A stretch of 35,013 bases of DNA from an uncultured Microbacteriaceae bacterium (GTDB taxonomy: Bacteria; Actinomycetota; Actinomycetes; Actinomycetales; Microbacteriaceae), in the NCBI GenBank assembly GCA_937872445.1, contig CALMSL010000044.1, positions 1 through 35,013 on the forward strand. Direction: 5' to 3'. Positions 7,701 to 15,018 of the stretch are shown here, in pieces. The notes under the pieces are model-generated. The model had not been told where the DNA came from and made no database searches. It saw nothing but the letters and a program-made list of their open reading frames with translations. How positions within the stretch are numbered: the stretch's first letter is position 1; every line of letters starts with the position of its first letter. A program made the translations under genes and the position numbers.

Positions 7701-8387
7701 ATGGCCAAGGCCGAGACTGCGCCCCGCGTACCGCTCACGCGGGAGCGCATCCTGAACATGGCGATCGAGCTCGCGGATGCCCGCGGAATCGGCGGTCTGA
7801 CCATGCGCGGGTTGGGTGAAGCACTCGGCGTGGAGGCGATGTCGCTCTACAACCATGTGGCGAACAAGGCCGCCTTGCTCAACGGGATGGTGGATGCGGT
7901 GTTCGCCGAGATCGAGTTGCCGTCACACAGTGATCATTGGCGCACGGCCATCCGCAAGCGTTCGGTGTCGTTTTACGAGGTGCTGATGCGGCATCCGTGG
8001 GTGAGCGGGTTGCGGGATTCGGCCACGCAGCCTGGAGCGTCGACGCTGCGGCACCACGATCGGGTGATTGGCACGTTCCGTAATGCCGGGTTTACGGTGG
8101 CGCTCACGGCGCACGCGTTTTCGCTCGTGGACAGTTACATTTACGGGTTCGCGCTGCAGGAGGCCGCCCTGCCGTTGGCCACCGAAGAGCAATCGGCGGA
8201 GGTGGCGGAGGCGATGATGTCGCAGTTGCCGGTCGCCGAGTTCCCGTACCTCGCCGAGCTGACGGTCGAGCACGTGATGCAGCCCGGCTACCAGTACAGC
8301 AACGAGTTTGCGGTCGGGCTCGACCTCGTGCTGGACTCGCTGGAGGCTGCACTGGCGAAAGAGCAGGGCGCGGCCGGAATCGGCTAG
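7701..8387 (+). CDS. TetR-family transcriptional regulator
   Basis: A 228-residue regulator. The N-terminal helix-turn-helix reads LTMRGLGEALGVEAMSLYNH, and the remainder is the all-helical TetR_C_1-like ligand and dimer domain. The ATG at 7701 is chosen over the GTG at 7695 because AGAGGGG ends 6 bases before it. The three palindromic boxes upstream suggest autoregulation and control of the DUF4386 gene. The inducer is unknown. The 3' end overlaps the convergent DUF4440 gene by 4 bases (shared CTAG). Confidence 0.92.
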   Translation: MAKAETAPRVPLTRERILNMAIELADARGIGGLTMRGLGEALGVEAMSLYNHVANKAALLNGMVDAVFAEIELPSHSDHWRTAIRKRSVSFYEVLMRHPWVSGLRDSATQPGASTLRHHDRVIGTFRNAGFTVALTAHAFSLVDSYIYGFALQEAALPLATEEQSAEVAEAMMSQLPVAEFPYLAELTVEHVMQPGYQYSNEFAVGLDLVLDSLEAALAKEQGAAGIG

Positions 8388-8767
8388 CTCGTGACCGCGG
8401 TGCCCTGATGAAATAACAGGGTCAACTCGCCATCGCGATAGGCCCAAATAGAGGACCGTCTGCTCGCGCGTCCATCGACTTCTAATAGATAGGTAAGGAG
8501 CACCGCGCCGTCGGCAATGTGGTCCGCCCGTCGCTCCTGGATGACGTAGCGATCATCCGCCGGTTCCGCGGTCGTGGTCAGAGATGCGACGATCTCACTC
8601 CTCGTCCAGTGGCGACCGGCCTGCCCGATCTCGTGGAAGTGATCGGCCAGAAGCCGATTCAGCACATTCGCGTCGTGGCGGGTTTCACGCTTTAGCAACA
8701 TCTCCTCTGCGGCCCACGCCTGCTCGACAGTTTCGGGAAGCGGTGTGACTCTGGCAGCGTCATCCAT
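8384..8767 (-). CDS. DUF4440 / SnoaL-like (NTF2-fold) protein
   Basis: A 127-residue small cone-shaped alpha+beta barrel protein of the NTF2 superfamily. It has the pattern of DUF4440: an N-terminal helix pair with LLADHFHEIG, then GRHWTRSEIVASL, alternating strands and the terminal YRDGELTLLFHQGT. Such proteins are enzymes or ligand-binding folds; no active site can be assigned. It is convergent with the TetR gene (4-base overlap) and its start abuts the stop of the upstream 2-oxoglutarate oxygenase gene on the same strand (8767/8768), so the two form an operon. Confidence 0.82.
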   Translation of the reverse strand: MDDAARVTPLPETVEQAWAAEEMLLKRETRHDANVLNRLLADHFHEIGQAGRHWTRSEIVASLTTTAEPADDRYVIQERRADHIADGAVLLTYLLEVDGRASRRSSIWAYRDGELTLLFHQGTAVTS

Positions 8768-9808
8768 TCACATATTGTCGCGCGCACTTTTCGCTAGCGA
8801 AATCTCGAGCAGGTCGGCGTGGTGGATCTCCGCCACGTTAGGGTGGGCCCGCAGCCGATAGCGCAGCGCGTTGTCGCCGTAGGTTTCCAGGATGGGGCTG
8901 TTGGTCGGGTCGACGGAAAGGCCGCGAGCCTCCGCGCGCAGGACGGGATCGAGTTCGAGCCGCGGCATCGTGGCATCCAGTGCCGGGTTGAAGAAAAACG
9001 GGATGGAGATGCGGTCTGTGCCGACCTGCGGTGAGACGACTCTGTGCAGGGTGGCTTTCAGGTAGCCGTCGGTGGCGAGCTCGAGCATCTCCCCGATGTT
9101 GACGATGAAGGCGCCAGGGATGGATGGTGCGTCGATCCACTCCCCGCCGTGGTCGACCTGCAGGCCTCCCTTGCCGGGGTCGACGAGGAGCAGGGTGAGT
9201 ACGCCGCCGTCGCGGTGGGCGCCGACGCCTTGTTTTGTTACGTCCGCTGACTCGCCCGGGTAGCGCACGATTTTGAGCAGCGAGAAGGGGTGGTCGGCGA
9301 AGGCGGCGTCGAAGACATCCTCGGATGCGCCGAGCGCGAGCGCCCAGGTGCGCAGGAGGCGCAGGGCGAGGGCGTTGAGCTCGGTGGTCCAGCGGGTGAC
9401 GATGGGTTGCAGGTCAGGGAAGTTGGCCGGCCACAGGTTGGGACCTTCGAGGCGCCAATAGTCGGGGATGCCCGCGCCGCGCTCGACCGCGGGGCGCTCT
9501 TCGCCGATATCGATCTGTTCCCGCCAGTCGACGTCGCCGTGGGTGAGCTCGCGGCCGATGCGCGTGTAACCGCGGAACTGCGGGCTGTGGATGTTCTCGA
9601 TCGCGAGCTTCTCCCCCTCGGGGAGGGCGAAGAAGCGGCGGGACACATCCAGGATGTTGTCGATGAGCGCCTGCGGGATGCCGTGCCCGACGAGGTAGAA
9701 GAAACCCACCTCGTGGGTGGCCTGGCGCAGTTGCTGGCGGAACCGTCGTGCCGACTCCTCGCCGTTGTCGAGGGCGGACATGTCGAGGATGGGGAGGGAA
9801 TCTAGCAC
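8768..9808 (-). CDS. 2-oxoglutarate/Fe(II)-dependent oxygenase (isopenicillin-N-synthase-like)
   Basis: A 346-residue non-haem iron oxygenase. The N-terminal DIOX_N part contains GFFYLVGHGI. The catalytic jelly roll has the iron ligands His198-Arg-Asp200 (GAHRDGG) and His255 (LHRVVSP), and RIS (Arg266-Ser268) for 2-oxoglutarate. The substrate is unknown; relatives modify small metabolites. The GTG at 9808 is the most likely start; the frame stays open upstream but shows no family similarity there. Pieces of this gene (84 bp and, more diverged, 47 bp) recur at 12725-12808 and 13641-13687. It is co-oriented and contiguous with the DUF4440 gene. Confidence 0.9.
   Translation of the reverse strand: MLDSLPILDMSALDNGEESARRFRQQLRQATHEVGFFYLVGHGIPQALIDNILDVSRRFFALPEGEKLAIENIHSPQFRGYTRIGRELTHGDVDWREQIDIGEERPAVERGAGIPDYWRLEGPNLWPANFPDLQPIVTRWTTELNALALRLLRTWALALGASEDVFDAAFADHPFSLLKIVRYPGESADVTKQGVGAHRDGGVLTLLLVDPGKGGLQVDHGGEWIDAPSIPGAFIVNIGEMLELATDGYLKATLHRVVSPQVGTDRISIPFFFNPALDATMPRLELDPVLRAEARGLSVDPTNSPILETYGDNALRYRLRAHPNVAEIHHADLLEISLAKSARDNM
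9529..9612 (-). repeat. 84-bp segment duplicated at 12725-12808
   Basis: This internal segment of the oxygenase gene is repeated in direct orientation at 12725-12808 with only two base differences. The two copies bracket the 5' end of the oxygenase gene and the whole TIR gene. Confidence 0.9.
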
Positions 9809-10154
9809 CCTTCCATCGTTACAGGTGCGGGTGGTGTCGCGCTGTAAGTTACGGACCAGAGCGGATTGGTTGGTTAGGTGCGAAGCCATCTCACAGATAT
9901 GCATTGTCGTCGTGTCGATGAAAGGCACTCTGAATCTATGCGCGATTGATTTGCCCCTGGGGAAATCCAAGAAGACTCTCAACCACGGCTCCAGTATTGG
10001 GTGTACCTGTGCGGCCCAAGTCAATCCGACGTTCTTGGCTTTGACGAAGCTCCAACAAACGCTCTGTAGCTCTTGGGGGGGTTCACTCCTGACGACTAGA
10101 TTCGTAAGATTGAGATTTCCCCTTTATTCTGCGATGCGTGACCAAGGGAGGCAA
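9809..10154. promoter_or_regulatory. 346-bp intergenic region; possible promoter of the TIR gene
   Basis: No gene is seen in this divergent spacer, which is visibly more A+T-rich than its left flank. A possible promoter for the TIR gene is TTCACT (10082-10087), a 17-base spacer and TAAGAT (10105-10110). Both hexamers match consensus at only 4 of 6 positions. AAGGGAGG at 10144-10151 is the ribosome binding site. Confidence 0.4.
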
Positions 10155-12605
10155 ATGGATGACAACGAGAATTCATTCGTCTTCTTTAGCTACGTGCGCG
10201 ACGACCATGAAGTGACCTATAGGATCGCCGACGAACTCAAAGCGCGCGGGATCCGAAGTTGGATCGACTTGCGGGACATCCCCGCCGGCGCGGATTGGTC
10301 AATCGAACTTCGCGAGAAGTTGCATGCCGCCGCGGCAATAATTTGGATCAAGTCGCCGCGCTCGGCCATGAGCACTCAAGTGTTGAGCCAGCTCAAACTT
10401 GCGAAACTCCATTCGCAACAGATTATCCCCGTGGAGATTGAAGCCTCGACGCACTGGGAACCTAAGTGGGCTTACTTCACCTTATTGCAGGCAGTATCCT
10501 TCGATGATCCAGCGTGGGGAGATCGTGTCGCTCAAAGGGTACTCACCCTTGACGGTTTCGCGTCGGCCCTGTTTGCCGCGCCGGATGCATCGATTGCTCT
10601 CTCCAATATGGTCTCGCTTGCCGCGCCGAAGTCCCGCAGGCCAAATTTGGTGACCCCGGAAGAGGACGAAATTCTGCCCGTCACCATGCCCAACGATGAC
10701 CGAACCGACCATCACGATACATTCAGCACCTCGAGTGACGGCGTCGTCGGAACAGGCGAAGTACGAACTAAGTATGAACTGGACCACGCCACCGTATCAT
10801 CAGTTCCTTCGACGAGCACCACTAACGAGGGCACTGCTTCCCAACAAGATTCGGTCGACTTCTTTATTAGCTACACGAAGGCTGATCAATTGTGGGCTGA
10901 GTGGATCGCTTGGAAAGTCGAAGAAGCCGGCTATTCAACTCTAATTCAATCATGGGACATCACTCCAGGGCGTGACTGGGTACACGAAATGCAGTTGGCA
11001 ACATCAAGTGCGCGACGAACGATTGTGGTGCTATCTCCTGAGTATCTTCGACGCTCGGATTTTGGTGAAGCTGAGTGGCGAGCTGCATTCGCCGCAGACC
11101 CTAGTGGAGAGACCGCCACGTTAATACCGATCCGCGTCGTCGAGTGCACTCCGACCGGATTACTCAAAACTCGAGTTTATATCGACTTAGTTGGGACGGA
11201 GGGTACGGTTGCAGCCAATCTGCTGCTTGCTGGGCTCCGTCCAGGCCGAGCAAAGCCATCAGTCGAGCCCCGCTTCCCGTCACGAGTGCGGGGCAAATTG
11301 CCGGCAATTCCACTTGTTGACCCCCAAACCTTGTTTGACAATGACGGAGCAGAACCGCTTCCCTACAGGCGTGTGGACCCGAGTATCGAGGCATCGGCCC
11401 GCGGCGCGCTGGAGAGACTTCTTGCGTTGCAATATCCGTGGGGCGAATGGTCGGACCATCGCACCGAACTCGAAAGCAGAATCGCAGAACGTCAGCCGAG
11501 AAGCTCCATGGAAGTTCCAAAGCCAAATGTGGCTCGAACACTTTTTTCGCTGGAGGCAACTGCCGGCGGAACCAGCAACCTTTTGGCCGGATCCCGCCGA
11601 AATGCAATTGACTGGATGGTCGGTGGGCTTAGCGACGGGTGGTACTGGGAATGGCAAATGGTCGCAACTCCTCATTCCGAGTCCACAGTTCCCGAACTAC
11701 GCAAGCGGGCGGATATTCGACACACTGCTCAAGTAGCAAGTGCGATCGCAAGATGGGGCAAGGCGCCGGACCCGCTTGGAGGATTGGTTCGATCCATATC
11801 CGGATCTGCTATCAGTGAAAGCGGCTTCTGGGGCGATACCCCAGGTAGTAATGAACCTCGAATCCTGGCGACCGTGTACGCAGTTGAAGCCCTGGGTTGC
11901 TTGTCAAATCGAGCCTTCGGGATCGGATTTGACGAGATTCTAGATGCGAACGGAACAAATCAGGCCCGCAGTGCCTTGCGGAGAGGTTTGGGAGCATTGC
12001 TATCCGATGTCGAAACGGGCGACGGGTTACTTGGGGCAGCAAACGGCCGACGAGCCAATCCATACATTTCCTCGCTCGCTTTGCTTCGGCTTGGGCCACT
12101 CGCTCACGCGAACGGCGATGCGGACGAGTTGGTAGCTCATCTGGTCAATGGGCTTCAGCAAAGTTCAAATGAATGGGGCTGGGAAGACGAGTCTGTGAAT
12201 GGTAACCTTCGCCCTCTCACGAGGAACCGAACCACGCTGCGCGCGGCGGCGGCATTGGCACGAACGGCGTCCATTGGCGTGAGCGTGCCTCCCCACCTCA
12301 TAGATCTCGTGCTTTCGAGGGCAATTCAACTCGCATCGCCCACTTCGGGCTCGCCACTGGACTCTCCCGACTTGGCTTGCTGCCTAATTTGCATCAGCGC
12401 GCTATACCCATCCATAAGCCTTGACGAGTATGCCAGCGAACCGAGTGCTTTGTCGAAGGCAATGCGAGCGCAGAACACTGCCAAATGGGCCGCGAACACC
12501 GAAAAACTATTGAAGGGATTGTCATTCGGGAGGGAACTCGGCATCGCTGGTTATGACCAAGCATGGCGCGAAGTCTCAGCACACCTTGCGTGGCTTTCAA
12601 GCTAG
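10155..12605 (+). CDS. Double-TIR protein with C-terminal terpene-cyclase/prenyltransferase-like helical domain
   Basis: An 816-residue protein. Residues 6-135 form a TIR domain (FVFFSYVRDD, SWIDLRDIPAGADWSIELRE, IIWIKSP). Residues 140-232 are a polar linker. Residues 233-355 form a second TIR (DFFISYTKAD, SWDITPGRDWVHEM, VVLSPEYL, EAEWRAAF) with the expected catalytic Glu307. In the first TIR the equivalent position is Gln79, so it is probably inactive as an NADase. Residues 420-816 are helical with WG-containing repeats (ESGFWGD at about 555, EWGWEDES at about 673, YAVEAL, ALARTA), like the alpha/alpha-toroid of squalene cyclases and prenyltransferases, but without a visible DxDD or DDTA motif. 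The ATG at 10155 has AAGGGAGG just upstream. Rare codons (TTA, ATA) and lower G+C than the neighbours suggest horizontal transfer. The likely role is antiviral defence or stress signalling; this is inference. No partner gene is evident. Confidence 0.8.
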   Translation: MDDNENSFVFFSYVRDDHEVTYRIADELKARGIRSWIDLRDIPAGADWSIELREKLHAAAAIIWIKSPRSAMSTQVLSQLKLAKLHSQQIIPVEIEASTHWEPKWAYFTLLQAVSFDDPAWGDRVAQRVLTLDGFASALFAAPDASIALSNMVSLAAPKSRRPNLVTPEEDEILPVTMPNDDRTDHHDTFSTSSDGVVGTGEVRTKYELDHATVSSVPSTSTTNEGTASQQDSVDFFISYTKADQLWAEWIAWKVEEAGYSTLIQSWDITPGRDWVHEMQLATSSARRTIVVLSPEYLRRSDFGEAEWRAAFAADPSGETATLIPIRVVECTPTGLLKTRVYIDLVGTEGTVAANLLLAGLRPGRAKPSVEPRFPSRVRGKLPAIPLVDPQTLFDNDGAEPLPYRRVDPSIEASARGALERLLALQYPWGEWSDHRTELESRIAERQPRSSMEVPKPNVARTLFSLEATAGGTSNLLAGSRRNAIDWMVGGLSDGWYWEWQMVATPHSESTVPELRKRADIRHTAQVASAIARWGKAPDPLGGLVRSISGSAISESGFWGDTPGSNEPRILATVYAVEALGCLSNRAFGIGFDEILDANGTNQARSALRRGLGALLSDVETGDGLLGAANGRRANPYISSLALLRLGPLAHANGDADELVAHLVNGLQQSSNEWGWEDESVNGNLRPLTRNRTTLRAAAALARTASIGVSVPPHLIDLVLSRAIQLASPTSGSPLDSPDLACCLICISALYPSISLDEYASEPSALSKAMRAQNTAKWAANTEKLLKGLSFGRELGIAGYDQAWREVSAHLAWLSS

Positions 12606-12724
12606 CAAGCGAGCTAATTTTCACCACCCCCAAAGACCTCCGACGCGTGGATCGAGTCCGTGTGCATAAGCGAGGTCGGCCGCAAGAGCCACTCCTATAA
12701 CCCATCGTAGTTGGCTCAGAATTG

Positions 12725-12808
12725 CGACGTCGCCGTGGGTGAGCTCGCGGCCGATGCGCGTGTAACCGCAGAACTGCCGGCTGTGGATGTTCTCGATCGC
12801 GAGCTTCT
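12725..12808 (-). repeat. 84-bp displaced copy of the oxygenase gene
   Basis: Identical to 9529-9612 except at two positions, and in the same orientation. It encodes the antisense of residues about 66-93 of the oxygenase. Its right edge is fused to the DUF2306 coding sequence and its left edge follows the 3' flank of the TIR gene. Confidence 0.9.
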
Positions 12809-13395
12809 TCTCACGGCTTGGCGAGATAACGGGAGGAGCCGTACCAACGATCCACAACGCGCGATTCCTCGACTCTCCAATCCCCGTCGCAATCCACATC
12901 GTGAGCGTCACAGTTTTCAGTCTTCTTGGCGCGTTTCAGTTCGTGCCGTCGCTGCGCCAAAGGCATTGGTGGCACCGCGTGGCTGGGCGCATCCTCATCC
13001 CGGCCGGGCTGTTTGCGGCTCTCTCCGGAATGTGGATGGCGGCCTTCTACCCGCATCCTGTCGGGGATGGCCTCGTGCTTGAAGCCCTCCGCCTGATCTT
13101 CGGCTTCGCGATGGTAGCGAGCATCGTGCTCGGCATTCGCGCGATCGTGCTGCGGAAGTTCGATTCGCACGGCGACTGGACGACGCGGGCCTACGCGATC
13201 GGGGTGGGCGCAGGAACCCAGGCGATCGTCCTCGTCCCCGGTGCGATCATTTTCGGATCAACGCACGAACTCTCGAGAACGATCCTCATGGATTTGGCCT
13301 GGGTCATCAACCTAGCCGTGGCCGAGACGCGCATCCGTCGTAGGGCGCGACGGGGCGACGTCACATCAGTTCTGCTCCGCGGCGACCCTGCCTAG
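12809..13395 (+). pseudogene. DUF2306-family membrane protein, 5' end replaced
   Basis: From SRLGEITGG onward this reads as a normal DUF2306 protein (VPTIHNARF..SPIPVAIHIV, LLGAFQF, HRVAGRILIPAGL, YAIGVGAGTQ, a C-terminal LAWVINLAVAE), with about four membrane helices. Family members begin with one further hydrophobic helix before the R-L-x-E segment. Here that helix is missing, and the open frame runs back into the 84-bp oxygenase copy, where an ATG at 12787 opens it. No Shine-Dalgarno precedes that ATG. The gene is therefore a 5'-truncated relic, or a protein with an eight-residue foreign N-terminus. It converges on the hydrolase pseudogene, sharing CTAG at 13392-13395. Confidence 0.75.
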
Positions 13396-13640
13396 TTTCC
13401 CGGCGCGACCCGGCCGTCAAGCCACTCGGCAAAGTGCGTGATCTCACGGCCGTCGACGGGCTGTGCGGTTTACTCTTTGTAGCCCTTGAGCCCGGCATCA
13501 TTCGGGTCTTCGCGCATCAGGTGCGTGACACCCGGGATTTCGTGTGACTCGAAGGGCTGCGGGATCAGTTCGGCCATCCGCGCCAGGTCGCTCGGGTCGA
13601 CCTAGTTGTCTCAGACGCCGGTAATCGCCAAGTTGGCAGG
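13392..13640 (-). pseudogene. Alpha/beta-hydrolase C-terminal fragment with three nonsense codons
   Basis: Reading the minus strand from 13640 in one frame gives NLAITGV-stop-DN-stop-VDPSDLARMAELIP, then FESHEIPGVTHLM, then GLKGYKE-stop-TAQPVDGREI, HFAEWLDGR and a natural stop. The 'GVxDNxVDPSD ... PGVTHLMR' pattern is the Asp/His end of alpha/beta hydrolases that act as esterases. The internal stops are at 13613-13611 (TGA, probably from TGG), 13604-13602 (TAG, probably from CAG) and 13472-13470 (TAA, probably from CAA), all C:G-to-T:A changes. The 5' part has been replaced by an oxygenase fragment. The gene is dead. Confidence 0.8.
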
Positions 13641-13687
13641 CGATCTTCGCCGATGTCTATCTGTTCCCGCCAGTTGAGGTCGCGGTG
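13641..13687 (-). repeat. 47-bp diverged oxygenase fragment
   Basis: Matches 9495-9541 of the oxygenase gene at 41 of 47 positions. In the codon frame WREQIDIGE is kept and three of the differences are synonymous third positions. It therefore derives from a related but distinct oxygenase gene rather than from a fresh copy. In the intact gene this piece adjoins the 84-bp piece; here the two lie about 830 bp apart in swapped order. Confidence 0.75.
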
Positions 13688-14211
13688 CCACTTGTCTTTC
13701 GAATATTGCGTAGCCTGCGACGCGCTTCGCTTCTCACCGCCCTGCTCTTTTCGACCTTCCGCAGATGCTCGACCTCACCCCTTTCAAAATCCTTGGCAAT
13801 CTCCGCCGGAACGATCCAGTTACTCCGGCCTCCGAGAGCTGCGAAAATCGAGAGCAGTCCTGTGAAGAAACCGAGCACGACGAGTATCCAATCCGCGGGA
13901 CCGTCTACCGCAAAACCCCACATGGCTGCGCTGCCCACCGCCAAGGCGAAAAGAACTGTACCCGCCCAAGGGAACACCTTGTCAATCCGACGCACGTCGA
14001 ACCGGTACGCGTGGAGTCGTCTGGCGATAAGACGAACGGCTTTCTCAAACTGCTCCTTCTCTTCGCCTTCTGGCAGTCCCTTCCAAATCTCAATGTCGTT
14101 CTTGAGGCGGCGAGTCCACCGAACGGGTGGTGCGAAAAAGGGCAGGACCGCGAGGAGCGCCGCACTCGCAAATGGCAAAGCCAGTATCCACCTGAGATCG
14201 TTGACATCCAT
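13657..14211 (-). CDS. Hypothetical membrane protein, C-terminus probably altered
   Basis: A 184-codon frame with two N-terminal hydrophobic segments (WILALPFASAALLAVLPFF) and two more near the middle (VFPWAGTVLFALAVGS and DWILVVLGFFTGLLSIFAAL). A basic cytoplasmic loop lies between them (RRLKNDIEIWKGLPEGEEK) and a charged tail follows (IAKDFERGEVEHLRKVEKSR). I do not recognise the family. The last 10 or so codons (GTATSTGGNR) are read out of frame through the oxygenase fragment at 13641-13687, so the native C-terminus has been lost or replaced. The ATG at 14211 is the first of the frame. Confidence 0.6.
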   Translation of the reverse strand: MDVNDLRWILALPFASAALLAVLPFFAPPVRWTRRLKNDIEIWKGLPEGEEKEQFEKAVRLIARRLHAYRFDVRRIDKVFPWAGTVLFALAVGSAAMWGFAVDGPADWILVVLGFFTGLLSIFAALGGRSNWIVPAEIAKDFERGEVEHLRKVEKSRAVRSEARRRLRNIRKTSGTATSTGGNR

Positions 14212-14543
14212 GCACCGAGCATATTCGGCGTAGAGACGGGATCACCAGGGGCTGGCCCACTACTGGCCCATAGATCGGACACCTGCCGTCATCGCTGCCC
14301 CGTGACCCCTTTGATGATGATCTCAATGCCGCTGCAGTTACAATCGGTGGCGCTAGACGGTTCATAATCGCAGTCAAAATGCAGTCAAGAACTACGGCCG
14401 GAGAAATTGAGGGCCCGACTTCCGCCCGTTTACCGGGGCGATAGACCTCGAACAATGGTGCCCCTGGAGGTGTGCGAGTTCAGGACATAGTTCCCACATG
14501 AGAAGGGACATCGTTCCCATCTCTTTGGCCGTGATGATGGTTC
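14212..14543. other. 332-bp non-coding stretch with tRNA-end copy and short direct repeats
   Basis: No gene is supported. It contains two GCAGTCAA repeats 11 bases apart (14370-14377 and 14381-14388) and the 15-base copy of the tRNA-Arg 3' end at 14456-14470. Both would fit an old attachment region. The frequent short stops in all frames argue against a missed gene. Confidence 0.5.
14456..14470 (-). repeat. Putative attL: copy of tRNA-Arg 3' end
   Basis: TGGTGCCCCTGGAGG here equals 17391-17405 exactly, in the same orientation. On the minus strand it reads CCTCCAGGGGCACCA, the last 15 bases of the tRNA including the encoded CCA. Such duplications are left when an integrase inserts an element at a tRNA 3' end. 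Confidence 0.65.
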
Positions 14544-14891
14544 GTGTCGAAGGCCAAGGTGATTGTGTTGTCTGTCCCGGAGCAAGGAATGACCCGAACG
14601 GAGGCGGCCGAAAGATTTGGGGTGTATCGCCGTTGGATTCACACCCTCATCACCCGGTACCAGGCTGGGGGTCTTGAGGCGCTCGAGGCGCACAGCCGAG
14701 GACCGTGCTCTAGCACGCTGAGCACACCCGAACCGGTGCACTCCCGCGTCATTGAGCTGCGTCAGCAACTGACCGCGGACAGTTAGGATGCCGGACCGGT
14801 CACCATTGCCCGACATTTGGGCCAGAAAGGTCTGCTGGTACCCGCAACGTCCACATTTCGCCGCAATCTGCACCAGTCCGGACTACTGGCA
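14544..14891 (+). pseudogene. IS481-type transposase N-terminal remnant
   Basis: The frame reads MSKAKVIVLSVPEQGMTRTE, then AAERFGVYRRWIHTLITRYQ, AGGLEALEAHSRGP and VIELRQQLTADS. This is the N-terminal helix-turn-helix of IS481-family transposases. An in-frame TAG at 14784-14786 interrupts it. Beyond the stop the same frame continues DAGPVTIARHLGQKG...STFRRNLHQSGLL, the expected sequence before the DDE domain. The DDE catalytic core is absent, so this is a non-functional insertion-sequence relic inside the putative tRNA island. Confidence 0.8.
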
Positions 14892-15018
14892 CTGCTAGTG
14901 ACGGGTATGGGAGGCCAACGCGAAACTAAATGCTAGGCCCAGAAAAATTTGGAAGCCAACACGATGGTCCCCGAAAACTCCCGCTGCCGTCTGCGCCGCT
15001 TGGTGAAACAATGTTTCA

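Noticed and set aside
9809-10024. Extending the oxygenase gene upstream to 10024
   Set aside because: The added 72 residues show no similarity to the oxygenase N-terminus, and the family start falls at LDSLPILDMS right after GTG 9808.
9717-10154. Extending the TIR gene upstream to the start of its open frame
   Set aside because: The extra 146 codons run antisense through the oxygenase start and have no TIR similarity; AAGGGAGG just before 10155 fixes the start.
12621-12911. 96-codon minus-strand frame containing the oxygenase segment KLAIENIHSRQFCGYTRIGR
   Set aside because: It is only the 84-bp displaced copy read in the original frame; both ends run into unrelated sequence, so it is not a gene.
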